Shown here: positions 38,870-53,286 of the stretch, piece by piece | Position numbering within the stretch: position 1 is the first letter of the stretch | How the letters are laid out: each line of letters begins with the position of its first letter | The notes under the pieces: model-generated | The model's input: the letters and a program-made list of their open reading frames with translations, nothing else | What the model was told of the DNA's origin: nothing | The model's database searches: none | Assembly: GCF_000971175.1 (NCBI RefSeq) | Contig: NZ_BBLY01000001.1 | Span: 1,149,680 to 1,213,679, forward strand | Source: Demequina pelophila | Lineage (GTDB): Bacteria; Actinomycetota; Actinomycetes; Actinomycetales; Demequinaceae | DNA length: 64,000 bases | Direction: 5' to 3' | Translations under genes and position numbers: made by a program

Positions 38870-38883
38870 GTGACATGAATCAC
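38870..38883. promoter_or_regulatory. CRP-like site, three-helix gene 2
   Basis: GTGA-CATGAA-TCAC followed, after the same 35-nt distance as in paralogue 1, by TAGGGT (38,918-38,923). Confidence 0.65.
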
Positions 38884-39114
38884 GCCGCAAATGCACGGTG
38901 GTGCCGAAAACCGGACGTAGGGTCATTACCAGGACATCGCAGTCCGGAGGCCCCGCCGCCAGCGGGGTTCGAAGGACGGCGACGTCCCAGCACAGCCCCC
39001 ACGTGGCGCGAGAACACGCCGCGTCCGCACCTTGGACCACCAGGTCCACCGGCGGGCCCGACGTGTCCGCGTGCCGCATCGTCCACCGAAGACGCCAGAC
39101 GAATGGATCCGATC

Positions 39115-39480
39115 ATGACCACCACGCTCACCCGCATCGACCGCACCGCCGCCCTGAGCCGCTCCACCGAGCGCCTGGTCGCGGAGTTCGAGGGCGAGGT
39201 CCCCGCCGCCCGCGTGAGCGAGACGCTCGCCGCCGCGTACGTGCACCGCTCCGCCCACGCGACCATCCACGGCTTCCTGCCGCTGCTCGCCGAGCGCGAG
39301 GCCCGCGCCGCCCTCAACGCCCAGGTGCAGGAGCTGCACCCGCAGCCCGAGCTCGAGACCATCTACGCGCCGCAGCCCGCCGCGGCCCCGCGCCTGTCCT
39401 TCGACGGGCGCCCGCGCGCCGGCGCCCCGGTCGAGCGCATGAACCCCACGTGGGCGACCGCGAAGATGACCATCTTCTGA
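39115..39480 (+). CDS. Three-helix-bundle dimerisation-domain protein, paralogue 2
   Basis: 121 aa. Residues 1-70 are paralogous to the protein at 38,385; the C-terminal ~50 residues are Pro-rich and unique (LETIYAPQP ... ERMNPTWATAKMTIF). ATG 39,115 aligns with paralogue 1; ATG 39,103 four codons earlier is possible. A CRP-like site and a long untranslated leader (~185 nt, containing one GGACGATGC complement at 39,076) precede it. 97-nt element copy 4 follows 34 nt after the stop. Role unknown. Confidence 0.65.
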   Translation: MTTTLTRIDRTAALSRSTERLVAEFEGEVPAARVSETLAAAYVHRSAHATIHGFLPLLAEREARAALNAQVQELHPQPELETIYAPQPAAAPRLSFDGRPRAGAPVERMNPTWATAKMTIF

Positions 39481-39514
39481 GCGGACACCGGTCCGTCCTG
39501 CCCGCGCGCCTCAC

Positions 39515-39611
39515 GGACACTGCGCACGGACTGAGGCCCGACACGCCGATGGCCGGCCCCGTTTCGGGGCCGGCCATCGGCGTGTTGCTGGAGAATCCGT
39601 GCGGAGTGTCC
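39515..39611. repeat. 97-nt palindromic element, copy 4
   Basis: Reverse orientation relative to copies 1-2. The inner part is fully self-complementary (GATGGCCGGCCCCG with its partner around TTT), giving the most stable hairpin of the four. Placed between convergent genes, 34 nt after one stop and 35 nt after the gatB stop. Confidence 0.88.
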
Positions 39612-39646
39612 AATGCGGGGCCCGGGACGCGCGGGACGGCGGGACG

Positions 39647-41164
39647 CTAGCCCTCCACCCCCGCGCGCTGGAGGATGATCTCGCGGACGCGGCCCGCATC
39701 GGCCTGGCCCCGGGTCGCCTTCATCACGGCGCCCACGATCGCGCCGGCGGCCTGGACCTTGCCGTCCTGGATCTTGGCGAGGACGTCGGGCTGGGCGGCC
39801 AGGGCATCGTCCACCGCCTTCTCCAGCGCGGAGTCGTCGGACACGACCTCGAGGCCGCGGGCGGCCACGACCTCCGCGGGCGAGCCCTCGCCCGCGAGGA
39901 CGCCCTCGAGCGCCTGGCGCGCGAGCTTGTCGTTGATCTTGCCGGAGTCGATGAGGCCCTGGAGCTCGGCGACGGCGGCCGGGGTCACCGGCAGCGCGGC
40001 CAGCGCGACCTCGCGGTCGTTGGCCACGCGCGACAGCTCGCCCATCCACCACTTGCGGGCGGCCTGGGCGGTGGTGCCGGCGGCGATGGTCTCCGCGATG
40101 AGGGACAGGGCATCGGCCGCGACCACGTCGCGCATCTCGAGGTCAGCGAAGCCCCACTCCTCCTGGAGACGGGCGCGCATCTTGGCGGGGTGCTCGGGGA
40201 TGGTGCCGCGCAGCTCCTCGACCCACGCGCGCGCGGGCTCGACGGGCAGCAGGTCGGGCTCCGGGAAGTAGCGGTAGTCCTCCGCCTCCTCCTTGGAACG
40301 GCCCGGCGTGGTGGACAGGGTGTCCTCGTGCCAGTGGCGGGTCTCCTGGACGACCGGCTTGCCGGCGAGCAGGAGCGACGCCTGACGAGCCGCCTCGTAG
40401 TGGACGGCTCGCTCGATCGCGCGCAGCGAGTTCACGTTCTTGGTCTCGGAGCGCTTGCCGAAGGGGACGTCGTCCTGCGACTCCCCCGCCGCCGGCTTTG
40501 GGCGCAACGACAGGTTGACGTCCGCGCGGACCGAGCCCTGCTCCATGCGGCCGTCGGAGATGCCCAGCGCCCGCACGTAGTCGCGGATGGTGGCCACGTA
40601 CGCGCGCGCCACCTCCGCGGTGCGCGCGCCCATGCCCGTGATGGGCTTGGTGACGATCTCCACGAGCGGCACGCCGCCGCGGTTGTAGTCGACCAGCGAG
40701 TAGTCGGCGCCCTGGATGCCGCCGGTGCCACCCACGTGGGTGTTCTTGCCGGCGTCCTCCTCGATGTGCGCGCGCTCGATGCCGATCTCCACGACCGTGC
40801 CGTCGTCGAGCACCACGTCGAGGGAGCCCTCGTAGCAGGTGGGCTCGTCGTACTGCGAGATCTGGTAGTCCTTCGCGAGGTCCGGGTAGAAGTAGTTCTT
40901 CCGGGCGAAGCGCGAGGACTCGCGGATCGAGCAGCCGAGCGCGAGACCCAGGCGGACCGCCGACTCGACGGCCTTCTCGTTGGTGACGGGCATGGCGCCC
41001 GGCAGGCCCAGGCACACGGGGCAGACCTGGGTGTTGGGCTCCGCGCCGAACTCGTTGGCGCAGCCGCAGAACATCTTGGTCCTGGTGTTGAGCTCGACGT
41101 GGACCTCGATGCCGAAGACCGGGTCGAACTCCTCCATGGCCTGCTCGTACGTCATGGTGGTCAT
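39647..41164 (-). CDS. gatB: Glu-tRNA(Gln)/Asp-tRNA(Asn) amidotransferase subunit B
   Basis: 505 aa. [21 protein letters not shown] and [15 protein letters not shown] hold the zinc cysteines. [19 protein letters not shown] is the kinase-domain hallmark and [16 protein letters not shown] follows; the C-terminal YqeY-like domain binds tRNA. It phosphorylates Glu-tRNA(Gln) and works with GatA and GatC. Its ATG overlaps the gatA stop (ATGA). Confidence 0.97.
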   Translation of the reverse strand: MTTMTYEQAMEEFDPVFGIEVHVELNTRTKMFCGCANEFGAEPNTQVCPVCLGLPGAMPVTNEKAVESAVRLGLALGCSIRESSRFARKNYFYPDLAKDYQISQYDEPTCYEGSLDVVLDDGTVVEIGIERAHIEEDAGKNTHVGGTGGIQGADYSLVDYNRGGVPLVEIVTKPITGMGARTAEVARAYVATIRDYVRALGISDGRMEQGSVRADVNLSLRPKPAAGESQDDVPFGKRSETKNVNSLRAIERAVHYEAARQASLLLAGKPVVQETRHWHEDTLSTTPGRSKEEAEDYRYFPEPDLLPVEPARAWVEELRGTIPEHPAKMRARLQEEWGFADLEMRDVVAADALSLIAETIAAGTTAQAARKWWMGELSRVANDREVALAALPVTPAAVAELQGLIDSGKINDKLARQALEGVLAGEGSPAEVVAARGLEVVSDDSALEKAVDDALAAQPDVLAKIQDGKVQAAGAIVGAVMKATRGQADAGRVREIILQRAGVEG

Positions 41165-42672
41165 GCGGTCACCTCCGGGGCCTGGGCGGTCAGCGGGCCG
41201 CCCCAGTCGGCCGTGAGCGACGCCTCCAGCGCCGCGCCGATGCGATAGAGCCGGGCGTCCTCGTGCGCCGGCGCGAGGATCTGGAAGCCGGCGGGCAGCC
41301 CGTCCTCGGGCGCGAGGCCCGCGGGGAGGGACATGCCGGGGATGCCGGCGAGGTTCGCGGGGATGGTCGCGATGTCGTTGAGGTACATCGCCATCGGGTC
41401 GTCCACCCGCTCGCCGATCTTGAACGGCGTCGTGGGCGTCGTGGGCGACACGAGCACGTCGCACTGCTCGAACGCGGCCGCGAAGTCGCGCTGGACCAGC
41501 GTGCGCACCTTCTGCGCCGAGCCGTAGTAGGCGTCGTAGTAGCCGGCGGACAGCGCGTAGGTCCCCAGGATGATGCGGCGCTTGACCTCGTCGCCGAAGC
41601 CCTCGGCGCGCGTCGCGAGCATCGTCTTCTCGACGGTGTCCTTCTCCACGCGAAGGCCGAAGCGCACCGAGTCGAACTTGGCCAGATTGGACGACGCCTC
41701 CGAGGGCAGGATCACGTAGTACGCGGCCAGCGCGTACTCGAACGACGGGCAGGAGACCTCGACGACCTCCGCGCCCATGCCGCGCAGGCGCTCGAGCGAC
41801 TCGTCGAAGCGCTGCTTGACGCCGTCCTGGAAGCCTCCGTCGACGCCGGAGAGCTCCTTGACCACGCCGATGCGCACGCCGGTGAGGTCCATCCGCGCGC
41901 CCACGAGGGCGGCGTCGACGCAGCCCGGCACGGGCTCGGGCAGCGAGGTGGCGTCGTTGACGTCGTGGCCGCCCATGACCTCGTGGAGGAGGGCGGTGTC
42001 CATGACGGTGCGTCCGCACGGGCCCAGCTGGTCCAGGGACGATGCGAGGGCGATGGCCCCGAAGCGGCTCACCCCGCCGTAGGTGGGCTTCACGCCCACG
42101 GTGCCGGTGACCGAGGCGGGCTGGCGGATCGAGCCGCCCGTGTCCGAGCCGATCGCCAGGGGCGCCTCGAAGGCCGCGAGCGCCGCGGCCGAGCCGCCGC
42201 CGGAGCCGCCCGGGATGCGGTCGAGGTCCCACGGGTTGCGGGTGGGGCCGTAGCCGGAGTGCTCGGTGGACGAGCCCATGGCGAACTCGTCCATGTTGGT
42301 CTTGCCCAGGATGGGCATGCGCGCCTCGCGGATCTTGCGGGTCACCGTCGCGTCGTACGGGGGCATCCAGCCCTCGAGGATGCGCGAGCCGGCCGTCGTG
42401 GGCAGGCCCTGCGTGACGAGCACGTCCTTGACCGCGATGGGCACGCCGGCCAGGCGCGGGAGTTCCTTGCCGGCCGCGCGGTCCTCGTCGACGGCGCGCG
42501 CGGTCGCGAGCGCGCCCTCGGCGTCGATGTGGAGGAAGGCGTGGACGGGCCCGTCGATCTGCCCGATGCGGTCCAGGTGGGCCTGGGTGAGCTCGACGGA
42601 GGTGACCTCGCCGGCGGCGAGCGCGTCGGCCATGCGGGCGGCGGTGGCCCGGGTCCAGTCGGTGGTGGTCAT
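41161..42672 (-). CDS. gatA: Glu-tRNA(Gln)/Asp-tRNA(Asn) amidotransferase subunit A
   Basis: 503 aa, amidase-signature enzyme. Catalytic Lys82 (IAVKDV), cis-Ser157 ([10 protein letters not shown]) and nucleophile Ser181 ([11 protein letters not shown]) are all present. It releases ammonia from glutamine for transamidation. Coupled to gatC (TGATG) and gatB (ATGA). One antisense-reading GGACGATGC copy lies at 42,037 (Ala-Ser-Ser codons). Confidence 0.97.
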   Translation of the reverse strand: MTTTDWTRATAARMADALAAGEVTSVELTQAHLDRIGQIDGPVHAFLHIDAEGALATARAVDEDRAAGKELPRLAGVPIAVKDVLVTQGLPTTAGSRILEGWMPPYDATVTRKIREARMPILGKTNMDEFAMGSSTEHSGYGPTRNPWDLDRIPGGSGGGSAAALAAFEAPLAIGSDTGGSIRQPASVTGTVGVKPTYGGVSRFGAIALASSLDQLGPCGRTVMDTALLHEVMGGHDVNDATSLPEPVPGCVDAALVGARMDLTGVRIGVVKELSGVDGGFQDGVKQRFDESLERLRGMGAEVVEVSCPSFEYALAAYYVILPSEASSNLAKFDSVRFGLRVEKDTVEKTMLATRAEGFGDEVKRRIILGTYALSAGYYDAYYGSAQKVRTLVQRDFAAAFEQCDVLVSPTTPTTPFKIGERVDDPMAMYLNDIATIPANLAGIPGMSLPAGLAPEDGLPAGFQILAPAHEDARLYRIGAALEASLTADWGGPLTAQAPEVTA

Positions 42673-42971
42673 CAGGCCTCCTCCCCCAGGATCTGGGGCA
42701 CGCGGAAGCGCCCGTCCTCGGCGTCGGGCGCGGCGGCGAGGGCGGCGTCCTGCGCGAGCGACGGGCGGACCTCGTCCTCGCGGTGCACGTTGCTCATGGG
42801 GATCGGGTGGCTCGTCGCGGGCACGTCCTCGCCGGCGACCTCGGCCACCTTGGCGACGGCGTCCACGATCACGGCGAGCTGGCCCGAGAGGCGGTCGAGG
42901 TCCTCATCGGTCATGTCGATGCGCGCGAGCCCCGCAAGGCGCGCCACATCGGAGCGGTCGAGTTGTGACAT
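42672..42971 (-). CDS. gatC: Glu-tRNA(Gln)/Asp-tRNA(Asn) amidotransferase subunit C
   Basis: 99 aa. [22 protein letters not shown] is the conserved N-terminal helix pair, followed by RFRVPQIL near the C-terminus. It bridges GatA and GatB. First gene of gatCAB; a TAGACT box (42,979-42,984) lies 7 nt before the ATG and no Shine-Dalgarno is seen, so the operon mRNA is probably leaderless. Confidence 0.96.
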   Translation of the reverse strand: MSQLDRSDVARLAGLARIDMTDEDLDRLSGQLAVIVDAVAKVAEVAGEDVPATSHPIPMSNVHREDEVRPSLAQDAALAAAPDAEDGRFRVPQILGEEA

Positions 42972-43119
42972 GGGCCCGAGTCTAGTTGCCCGAGTCCCAT
43001 GCGCCGCCGTGCGGAGGGACGCTCAGTGCCACTTGAGCCGATGCGCGACGCGCGCTCCGCTGGGGTCGGCCCGGATTGGCCCCGATCCAGCTGTCGGTGC
43101 CTTCGTGGAGAATGAGGAA

Positions 43120-45366
43120 ATGAGCACGGAAACCCCCATCGGAGACTCCGAGGCGCGCCTTCTGGCCTCGCGCCCGAGCCATGACATGGACATCGCACGC
43201 GAGGTCCGCGAGATCATCGACCACATGCTCGGAGACGGGCGCTCGGTCATCGCTCCGACGGTAGCGATCTGGACTTCGGAGACCGCCGAGAAGCTTCGCG
43301 CACGTGTGGGCGACAACCCGCTCGTCGGGACTGGCGCGACACAGTGGGAGAAGCTCGATCAGCAACTCCGCGGCGCGGAGCGCGCGGTGGTCCTACTGGC
43401 GGCCGAGCTCGTGTTCCTGCGCGAGCACCTCATGCGCTCCTCCCTGCCCAAAACTCGTCGGGAGCATGTCGAGCGCGTGCTGGAGCACCTGGACGCCCCT
43501 GCGAGCATCCCCGAGTCGATGGGTGCCTGGCTGTCGCGTCCCAAGGGGGTGGCCGGACTCGAGCCGGGGCCGTGGTTCCACGGCTCGCTCTACCTTCACC
43601 TCATCTGGGCCTCGACCTTCGTCCGGCACTGGGGCGGCGTCTCGGAGGCGGAGAGGCAGGCGGCCCGTCAGGACCCGTGGGAGCTCCAACGAGTCATGCT
43701 GGAGTCCGGTGAGGACCGTGCCGACATGCGCAACGTTCTGCAATACCTCGCCTTTCCCGATTTCTACGAACCGATCTCTTCGGCCGGCATGAAGAAGCAG
43801 ATCCGGGACGGGCTCGCCACCAGGATCGGCGGGGCCACCGGCAACGATCCGGTGTCGCTCGACCGCGACCTCATGGAGATCCGCTCGAATCTGGCGCAAT
43901 CCGTCGAGGGCCCGTTCCATTTCTGGTCTCCGGGCGTGCGGGAACTCTGGGATGAATCCGCCGTGGCAGCGGGGCCTGTCGACCCCTCCCCCACGTCGGC
44001 ACCCGAGCCGCGCACTCGTCGCTATTGGCTCTACTCGCCGGGTGCGCAGGCATCAGAGTGGAGTGACTTCTCAGCCCACGGCATCATGGCGATCGGGTGG
44101 CCGGAGCTCGGGAATCTCGCACCGTACGAGACCCGCGACGCAATCCGGCAGGCGCTGTCGGCGTCGCCGGATGGCGGCTCAATGAAGAACGACGTCTTGG
44201 CGCTGTGGCAGTTCCAGCACGAGATCGCCGTTGGCGACATCGTCTTCGCCAAGCGCGGAAGGCGGGAGATCGTGGGCCGCGGCGAGGTGACGTCCGACCC
44301 GCGCTACGAGCCCGAGCGCGCGGCATTCCCGCACGTGCGCTCGGTGAACTGGACGCACGTTGGCACGTGGGCGCACCCCGGTGATGCAGTCACGAAGACC
44401 CTGACCGACATCACTGCCGACGTCGACTACGTGGAGAGGCTTGAGTCGCTCGTGACGGGTGACGACGAGCCGATCGAGGTGAACGAGCCCGTCACTCCCA
44501 TTCCCCCCTACGACCGGGAGTCATTCCTGCGCGAGGTCTACGTGGCCGACAGCGACTACGACAGGCTCTGCATGCTGCTCTCGCGCAAGAAGAACGTGGT
44601 GCTCGCGGGACCGCCTGGCGTGGGAAAGACGTTCGCGGCCAAGCGCCTGGCCTACTCGATCATGGGCAGGAAGGACCCCAGCAGGGTCCAGATGGTCCAG
44701 TTCCACCAGAGTTACTCGTACGAGGACTTCATGATGGGATACCGCCCGACGGAGTCCGGGGCATTCACCCTGACGGAGGGGCCCTTCTATCGATTCTGCG
44801 AGAGGGCACGCGCAGACGACCCCGACCGCCCGTACTTCTTCATCATCGACGAGATCAACCGCGGCAATATCTCCAAGATCTTCGGTGAACTGCTCATGCT
44901 CATCGAGGCGGACAAGCGCGGACAGGACCTGCGCCTCCTCTACAAGAACGAGACCTTCTCCGTGCCAGCCAACGTCCACATCATCGGCATGATGAACACG
45001 GCCGACCGGAGCCTCGCGGTTCTCGACTACGCGCTGCGACGACGGTTCGGGTTCTTCGACATGAATCCGGGCTTCACCTCGCTCGGCTTCGTTCGGTGGC
45101 AGCGCGAGGCGGACAGTCCCGCCCTCGACCGCCTTGTCCAAACGGTCATCGACCTCAACCACGCGATCGCGAACGATCCAGCGCTCGGCCGGGGTTTCGC
45201 CGTCGGCCACAGCTACCTCTCGTGCCCGACCGAGACGGACCCCAATGAGTCGTGGCTCTACTCGGTGGTCGAGGACGAACTCATCCACCTGCTGGAGGAA
45301 TACTGGTTCGACGAGCCGGCGACGGCCGCGGAGTGGGCGGGCAGGCTTCGCGCGGCCATCGCATGA
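43120..45366 (+). CDS. mcrB: McrB-like AAA+ restriction subunit with EVE-like reader domain
   Basis: 748 aa. Residues ~1-290 are a helical domain (FVRHWGGVSEAERQAARQD, YLAFPDFYEPISS). Residues ~301-440 (YWLYSPGAQASEWSDF, GIMAIGWPELGNL, IVFAKRGRREIVGRGEV) resemble an EVE/PUA-like reader of modified bases. The GTPase-type AAA+ module has Walker A GPPGVGKT at 497, Walker B FFIIDEINRGN (Asp577/Glu578), a sensor region IGMMNTADRS and an arginine pair in ALRRRF. It should recognise modified DNA and drive McrC. It lacks the nonamer GGACGATGC and is less GC-biased, consistent with acquisition between gatC and ligA. Confidence 0.9.
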   Translation: MSTETPIGDSEARLLASRPSHDMDIAREVREIIDHMLGDGRSVIAPTVAIWTSETAEKLRARVGDNPLVGTGATQWEKLDQQLRGAERAVVLLAAELVFLREHLMRSSLPKTRREHVERVLEHLDAPASIPESMGAWLSRPKGVAGLEPGPWFHGSLYLHLIWASTFVRHWGGVSEAERQAARQDPWELQRVMLESGEDRADMRNVLQYLAFPDFYEPISSAGMKKQIRDGLATRIGGATGNDPVSLDRDLMEIRSNLAQSVEGPFHFWSPGVRELWDESAVAAGPVDPSPTSAPEPRTRRYWLYSPGAQASEWSDFSAHGIMAIGWPELGNLAPYETRDAIRQALSASPDGGSMKNDVLALWQFQHEIAVGDIVFAKRGRREIVGRGEVTSDPRYEPERAAFPHVRSVNWTHVGTWAHPGDAVTKTLTDITADVDYVERLESLVTGDDEPIEVNEPVTPIPPYDRESFLREVYVADSDYDRLCMLLSRKKNVVLAGPPGVGKTFAAKRLAYSIMGRKDPSRVQMVQFHQSYSYEDFMMGYRPTESGAFTLTEGPFYRFCERARADDPDRPYFFIIDEINRGNISKIFGELLMLIEADKRGQDLRLLYKNETFSVPANVHIIGMMNTADRSLAVLDYALRRRFGFFDMNPGFTSLGFVRWQREADSPALDRLVQTVIDLNHAIANDPALGRGFAVGHSYLSCPTETDPNESWLYSVVEDELIHLLEEYWFDEPATAAEWAGRLRAAIA

Positions 45367-46412
45367 GCGGCTCCCCGGTAGCGATCCGCAACGTGTACGT
45401 CATGCTGGCATACGCGTTCGGGGCGATCCGCGCCGAAGGCACCGACGCCGTCGCCTCCGAAAGGTTTGACCACCTTCACGACCTGCTGGCGGAGATCCTC
45501 CTGCGTGGCGTAGGTGCGCAGGTCAAGCGCGGACTGCATCGCGACTATCTGCACCGCCACGAGCCCCTCGCCACAGTCCGGGGCCGAATAGACGTCAACC
45601 GCACCATCGCCACGAGATCTACGACCCGGGGCCAACTCGTCTGCGGCTTCGATGAGTATGCGGCGGACACGCCGCACAACCGCGCACTGAAATCGGTGCT
45701 CGTGCTCCTCATCCGCCATGGAAGCGTCAGCCCCGACCGGAAGGCGGCGCTCCGCAGGCTGCTGCCGTACCTGGACACTGTCACGCTCGTCGCGCCGTCG
45801 TCGATCCGATGGAACGCTCTCACCTACCATCGCGCGAATGCCAACTACCGAATGTTGCTCGGCGCCTGCGAATTCATCGTCAAGGGGCTCCTGCCCGCAC
45901 GCGGGTCAGGGGCCACCAGGCTCGCATCGTGGGTGTCCGATGAGGCCATGAGCGGCCTCTACGAGCGCTTCCTGCGCGAGTACTACCGGGTCCACCACCC
46001 CGGGCTCGCGCCGGGCGCGCCCACCGTCCGCTGGGACATCGACCAGCCGACCACGAAGCACGGACAACTACCCATGATGCGCACCGACGTGACCCTTCGC
46101 CGCGGCAGCCAAACGCTCATCATCGACGCGAAGTACTACTCCAGTTCTCTTCAGTCCGGGGCGTGGGGCAAGTCCACCGTCCATTCCGCACACCTCTACC
46201 AAATCCTTGCCTACGTGAAGAACGAGGACGTCCGCAGGGACGGTTCCGTGAGCGGCCTGCTCCTGTACGCCCGGACCGACGCCCCGGCACAGCCCGACCT
46301 CGACGTCGCGATCCAGGGCAACCGCATCGGAGCGAGGTCGCTTGACCTTGACCGCCCCTGGCAGGAGATCGCCGCGCAACTCGAGGACGTTGTCAGTTGG
46401 CTCGAGGGCTGA
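45363..46412 (+). CDS. mcrC: McrC-like restriction nuclease subunit
   Basis: 349 aa. The N-terminal McrC scaffold (IRNVYVMLAYAFGAI) leads to a PD-(D/E)xK nuclease core: Asp242 in MRTDVTLRRG and Asp255-x-Lys257 in LIIDAKYY. The start overlaps the mcrB stop (ATGA), giving a two-gene type IV restriction operon that would cut DNA bearing modified cytosines or other modified bases. No methyltransferase is adjacent, as expected for a type IV system. Followed by a hybrid 96-nt repeat. Confidence 0.92.
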   Translation: MSGSPVAIRNVYVMLAYAFGAIRAEGTDAVASERFDHLHDLLAEILLRGVGAQVKRGLHRDYLHRHEPLATVRGRIDVNRTIATRSTTRGQLVCGFDEYAADTPHNRALKSVLVLLIRHGSVSPDRKAALRRLLPYLDTVTLVAPSSIRWNALTYHRANANYRMLLGACEFIVKGLLPARGSGATRLASWVSDEAMSGLYERFLREYYRVHHPGLAPGAPTVRWDIDQPTTKHGQLPMMRTDVTLRRGSQTLIIDAKYYSSSLQSGAWGKSTVHSAHLYQILAYVKNEDVRRDGSVSGLLLYARTDAPAQPDLDVAIQGNRIGARSLDLDRPWQEIAAQLEDVVSWLEG

Positions 46413-46492
46413 CGACGCCTCCCGTGCGGTGAACCGCAGGTTTGGTCGGGCCTAGTTTGGGGGCCGGCCGGATGCGCTCCCTCCACCGCGCG

Positions 46493-46608
46493 TCACTCCT
46501 CCACACACCTCGGGCCGTAACCGGGCCGTAGACCGCCGAATCCGCCCCGACACGCCGACGACACGCCGAGCCCCGTGTGGAGGGGTGACATTTTGTGTGG
46601 AGGGGTGA
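46493..46608. repeat. Variant/hybrid palindromic element
   Basis: Outer arms TCACTCCTCCACAC and GTGTGGAGGGGTGA (46,493-46,588, 96 nt) match the 104-nt family, and an additional copy of the right arm ends at 46,608. The interior is different and contains CGACACGCCGACGACACGCC, the inner-stem sequence of the 97-nt family. Confidence 0.7.
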
Positions 46609-46634
46609 CGGGCTGCCGGCGCAAAGTCCGCCGG

Positions 46635-47198
46635 TCAGGGCTCCCAGGAGTAGCCCAGCAGCCGGATCCCCTCGACCCCGCGCGCGGCGGCCTCCTCCGA
46701 GCTCACCTTGGTGACGCTGCCGTCCGCGTTGTCGATCACCAGCCAGTCGAGGTCCTTGCGGCGGGTGAAGCCCATGCTCTCGTAGAGGCGGTGGGCGGCG
46801 TGCATGGTGTCCATGGTGGACAGGACGATGCGCGGGGCGCCGCGCTCGACCGCCCGGTCCATCGCGGCGCGGGCGAGTTCGCGGCCGATCCCGCGGCCGC
46901 GCTCGATGGGTGACACCGCGAGCATGCGGAGCTCGTACTCCCCGTTGGTGGCGAGTTCGATGAAGGAGCTGCCGGGCGGCACGAGGGTGATGGTGCCCAC
47001 GATGGATCCGGAGCCGGCGCCGTCGATCATGGCGAGCAGGTCGGCGTCGCGCGCGCGGGCACCCGCGTCCCGCAGCTGCGGGAGGTACGGATGCGCATGA
47101 TCGACGAGCCCGTCGGCGAGGTAGGCGAGGGCGGTGAGCTCTCCGATCTCCTGAAGTCGTGACTTCTCATCGGGAGCCACCACCCTCACCGATGTCAC
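46635..47198 (-). CDS. GNAT-family N-acetyltransferase
   Basis: 187 aa. The acetyl-CoA pyrophosphate loop is in LAVSPIERGRGIGRELARAAMDRA (Q/RxxGxG/A motif), followed by APRIVLSTMDTMHAAHRLYESMGF, the family's C-terminal block. The substrate could be a small amine, antibiotic or protein N-terminus. GTG start at 47,198 overlaps the stop of the small membrane-protein gene (GTGA), so the two are coupled. Confidence 0.9.
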   Translation of the reverse strand: MTSVRVVAPDEKSRLQEIGELTALAYLADGLVDHAHPYLPQLRDAGARARDADLLAMIDGAGSGSIVGTITLVPPGSSFIELATNGEYELRMLAVSPIERGRGIGRELARAAMDRAVERGAPRIVLSTMDTMHAAHRLYESMGFTRRKDLDWLVIDNADGSVTKVSSEEAAARGVEGIRLLGYSWEP

Positions 47199-47437
47199 AG
47201 GGGACCCTCCCGACCCTCGGGCCGCCGGTCCCAGTGGGGCGTCGACGTCGACGACGGCGTCCCTTCGCTGGGGTCCGGCTCCTGTCCGGTGGGTCCGCGA
47301 CCCGCGGCCGGGTCGGGGTGGTGGGGCTCCGGTGGCGTGTGCTCCCGGCCGCGCCGCATCGCGTTGACGACGAGCATGACGACGACGGCCAGGGCAGCGA
47401 GACCGGCGACGATGCCGATGATCCCGGTGGTGTCCAT
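47195..47437 (-). CDS. Small single-pass membrane protein
   Basis: 80 aa. One transmembrane helix (residues ~5-25: GIIGIVAGLAALAVVVMLVV) precedes a hydrophilic Pro/Gly/Glu-rich tail, so Nout-Cin is likely. GGAGGAG lies before the ATG, and its stop overlaps the GNAT start, supporting it as a real gene. No family recognised. It might assist or localise the acetyltransferase, but that is only inferred from coupling. Confidence 0.7.
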   Translation of the reverse strand: MDTTGIIGIVAGLAALAVVVMLVVNAMRRGREHTPPEPHHPDPAAGRGPTGQEPDPSEGTPSSTSTPHWDRRPEGREGPL

Positions 47438-47584
47438 GACTCCTCCAGAAGACTCCGCTGAGTCTCCACCTTCAGGGTACGCGCGACCGCTCCCCGGGAC
47501 CACAGCGCTCCGCCCGATCGCCCAGGGACGATGCACGGGCCGGGTGGGGCGCGAACACTCCAGGGACGACGCCCGCCTGGGCCC

Positions 47585-52896
<5,312 letters not shown>

Positions 52897-53056
52897 TCGA
52901 GGCTCCTTGGAGAGGGTGATGACGTCACCATTGACGGATTTATTGACCATATGCCCAATAGCGGCGGAGAGGCGGGACCTTGGTCCCCACCGCGGGGCCT
53001 GCGCGAGCCCGGTGCCGGGCCGCAGACGGCGCGGACGTGTCACTTCTCCGCCGCTC

Positions 53057-53126
53057 CGCGAATTCATGCACGATGCACGGCCCGGTTCGCGCCCGAAGCC
53101 CTCCGTGCATCGTGCATGAATTCGCG
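53057..53126. repeat. EcoRI-arm palindrome, copy 2
   Basis: Perfect 24-nt arms (53,057-53,080 and 53,103-53,126), each with CGCGAATTCATGCACGATGC, and a 22-nt loop. Same arm core as the palindrome at 7,893-7,955. Confidence 0.85.
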
Positions 53127-53230
53127 TAGGCACGCGAACGCAACCATCCTGCCCGCGCCGCCCCCGCGATCCACGCCTTCTCGGTCATGACCGGCATGCT
53201 GCGCGGCTTCGCCCTGCCGCCCAAGGAAAC

Positions 53231-53266
53231 GGGACGATGCGCGCGGTCCCGCCCGAGCATCGTCCC
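53231..53266. repeat. GGACGATGC hairpin upstream of pgi
   Basis: GGGACGATGC (53,231-53,240) and GCATCGTCCC (53,257-53,266) with a 16-nt loop, ending 7 nt before the TAGCCT box of pgi. It may insulate pgi or influence its promoter. Confidence 0.7.
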
Positions 53267-53286
53267 CTCCTACTAGCCTGGGCACC

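Larger units (their letters stand above)
52897..53286. other. Divergent intergenic region with hairpins
   Basis: No gene in 390 nt. The left part holds the AT-rich promoter of the oxidoreductase (GATGACGTCACC palindrome at 52,918-52,929). The middle has EcoRI-arm palindrome copy 2 (53,057-53,126). The right end has a GGACGATGC hairpin and the leaderless pgi promoter (TAGCCT at 53,274-53,279). Confidence 0.6.

Noticed and set aside
39647..42232. An 861-residue gatB reading
   Set aside because: The first ~355 residues are the wrong frame of gatA; the ATG at 41,164 begins the conserved protein and overlaps the gatA stop.
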